Part shown: piece after piece, positions 63,117-64,000 of the stretch | How the letters are laid out: the number at the start of each line of letters is the position of its first letter | How positions within the stretch are numbered: the stretch's first letter is position 1 | DNA from: Nostoc calcicola FACHB-3891 | GTDB taxonomy: Bacteria > Cyanobacteriota > Cyanobacteriia > Cyanobacteriales > Nostocaceae | Reading direction: 5' to 3' | DNA: 64,000 bases | Assembly: GCF_014697355.1 (NCBI RefSeq) | Contig: NZ_JACJRQ010000037.1 | Location: 1-64,000, forward strand | Program-made: the position numbers and the translations under genes | Notes under the pieces: model-generated | What the model was told of the DNA's origin: nothing | Database searches by the model: none | Seen by the model: the letters and a program-made list of their open reading frames with translations, nothing else

Positions 63117-63573
63117 ATCACTTACGAAATAAGACCAAAGGTAACAATTAAAAAGCACTTATCAAGAAAAAATAATTCCTAACAACGCCCTAAATTTATT
63201 TCTGGAAAAGAAAATAAAGATTTGTCACTTTCTCAGAAGTTTCTTTGCGTCTGCTGAACAGCCTGTGAAAGCAGCCCTTGTAGTGGCGGCAATTTGAGGC
63301 TACTGTCCTAAATCAACAATGTGTCAAAAATTAAATACCATTAAATTATCAGTATTTTATTTTTACTTTTTACTTTGAGGCTTTTAATTTTTCAAACTTA
63401 CATAGCAATAAATCATCGTTGCATACTCTGTGGTTTTTTCGGAATTTAACCATAAGTTAAAAGTAAAAATCCGCAAATATACCATGTATTGGATTCGGTG
63501 TTTGATTTTATTTTGGGTATCCTAAAAAAGGAGAGGTTAGATTATATAGACCCAGAAACAGAATTTAGAAATT
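63117..63573. other. AT-rich intergenic region
   Basis: About 460 bases without a convincing gene. ATTTTTACTTTTTACTTTG at 63360-63378 and a complementary AAGTTAAAAGTAAAAAT near 63453-63469 could pair at distance. An AAAAAAGGAGAGG stretch near 63525-63537 looks like a ribosome site, but the frame after it is closed within a few codons. Confidence 0.45.
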
Positions 63574-63708
63574 ATGTATGACTTGAGAAAACAGCTAGGA
63601 CTTCTACGGCAAAAATGGGTTAGACAATTAGGCATCTCATCCCACAAGCTAAACTCTCAAGATCGAGGCTGGTTAGCATCCTCATACAAATTTTTGAATC
63701 ATAGATAG
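63574..63708 (+). CDS. Possible small 44-residue protein
   Basis: MYDLRKQLGLLRQKWVRQLG, then ISSHKLNSQDRGWLASSYKF, ending LNHR. It is basic and amphipathic, with no signal or helix strong enough for a membrane. The frame starts ATG 63574. An AGGAGAGG lies 40 bases upstream, too far to support it. It precedes the FHA gene by about 110 bases. Treat as a candidate only. Confidence 0.3.
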   Translation: MYDLRKQLGLLRQKWVRQLGISSHKLNSQDRGWLASSYKFLNHR

Positions 63709-63820
63709 CGATCGATTTAATTGACTAAATTTCCTAAAAAGCGGAACTTAAAATTCTGAACTTATGGGAACAGTATTTTTCAGACTAAAACCTAAAAATA
63801 TGAGAATTTGAGGAAGAATC

Positions 63821-64000
63821 ATGCTAGGAAATGAGCGGGAAAAAATACGCCATCTGTTGGTCATCCAAGACCTACAAGGGCGGCGAACTGTCCCCCTGAG
63901 AGAGGCTACTTATTCTTTAGGAAGACATTCCGCGAATACTATTGTCCTAGCTTCCCGCTCAGTATCAATGCAACATGCAATTTTATTGCGAGTAACTGTT
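63821..64000 (+). CDS. FHA-domain protein (partial, 5' part)
   Basis: Only the first 60 residues are inside the window. MLGNEREKIRHLLVIQDLQG is followed by REATYSLGRHSANTIVL and ASRSVSMQHAILLRVTV. SLGRHSANTIVL and SRSVSMQHA form the phosphothreonine-binding site of FHA domains (Arg, Ser and His in canonical places). The ATG 63821 follows TGAGGAAGAATC, a fair ribosome site. In cyanobacteria such N-terminal FHA domains are often joined to further signalling domains such as GGDEF, cyclase or histidine kinase. The rest lies beyond the window end. Confidence 0.85.
   Translation, partial: MLGNEREKIRHLLVIQDLQGRRTVPLREATYSLGRHSANTIVLASRSVSMQHAILLRVTV

Overview
The window looks like chromosomal DNA of a heterocyst-forming, Nostoc/Anabaena-type cyanobacterium. 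The evidence is the very frequent HIP1 octamer GCGATCGC, heptanucleotide tandem repeats in many gaps, several families of small palindromic or MITE-like repeats, a photosystem I gene (psaM), a fused panC/cmk gene, a valyl-tRNA synthetase with a CAAD membrane domain, and an xisH/xisI pair. I saw no rRNA, tRNA, CRISPR array, complete insertion sequence or prophage.

Left part (1-38400): mostly housekeeping and conserved cyanobacterial genes. In order: panC/cmk, an RlpA-like lipoprotein, glutaminase, a possible MACPF-type pore-forming protein, a DUF1838 protein, an AbrB-type membrane protein, trmFO, a lone cyclic-nucleotide-binding domain, a Lin0512 protein, a BioD/DRTGG protein, a DUF4188/padR divergent pair with two palindromic operators, a DprA-like protein, MAPEG, YajQ, a GST, a TPR protein, psaM (only 43 codons), a D-ribulose kinase-like FGGY kinase, a stand-alone glutamine-amidotransferase-like protein, an AmpG-like permease with an N-acetylglucosamine kinase, a GxxExxY cassette bounded by inverted repeats, valS, xisH/xisI, an ABC1/UbiB kinase and recN.

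Right part (38800-59900): a dense signalling and envelope region. It holds a beta-barrel protein, a 1560-residue hybrid histidine kinase, a coiled-coil protein, a transmembrane protein joining a roadblock-like cytoplasmic part to periplasmic BON and OmpA domains, a Ras-like GTPase and a second hybrid kinase. These are followed by a complete partner-switching module (anti-sigma-type kinase, REC-PP2C phosphatase, STAS antagonist), then a PIG-L deacetylase, a cellulose-synthase-like glycosyltransferase and a tandem DUF3131 protein. My inference is one regulatory unit in which a GTPase and phosphorelay feed a partner switch that controls an exported polysaccharide. This is the best candidate here for an undescribed system.

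The right end carries a GIY-YIG-type protein, a two-partner-secretion TpsB transporter without its TpsA in view, and the start of an FHA-domain gene. Repeats are not confined to gaps: they have entered coding regions in valS, both hybrid kinases and the 3' ends of several genes, always in frame.
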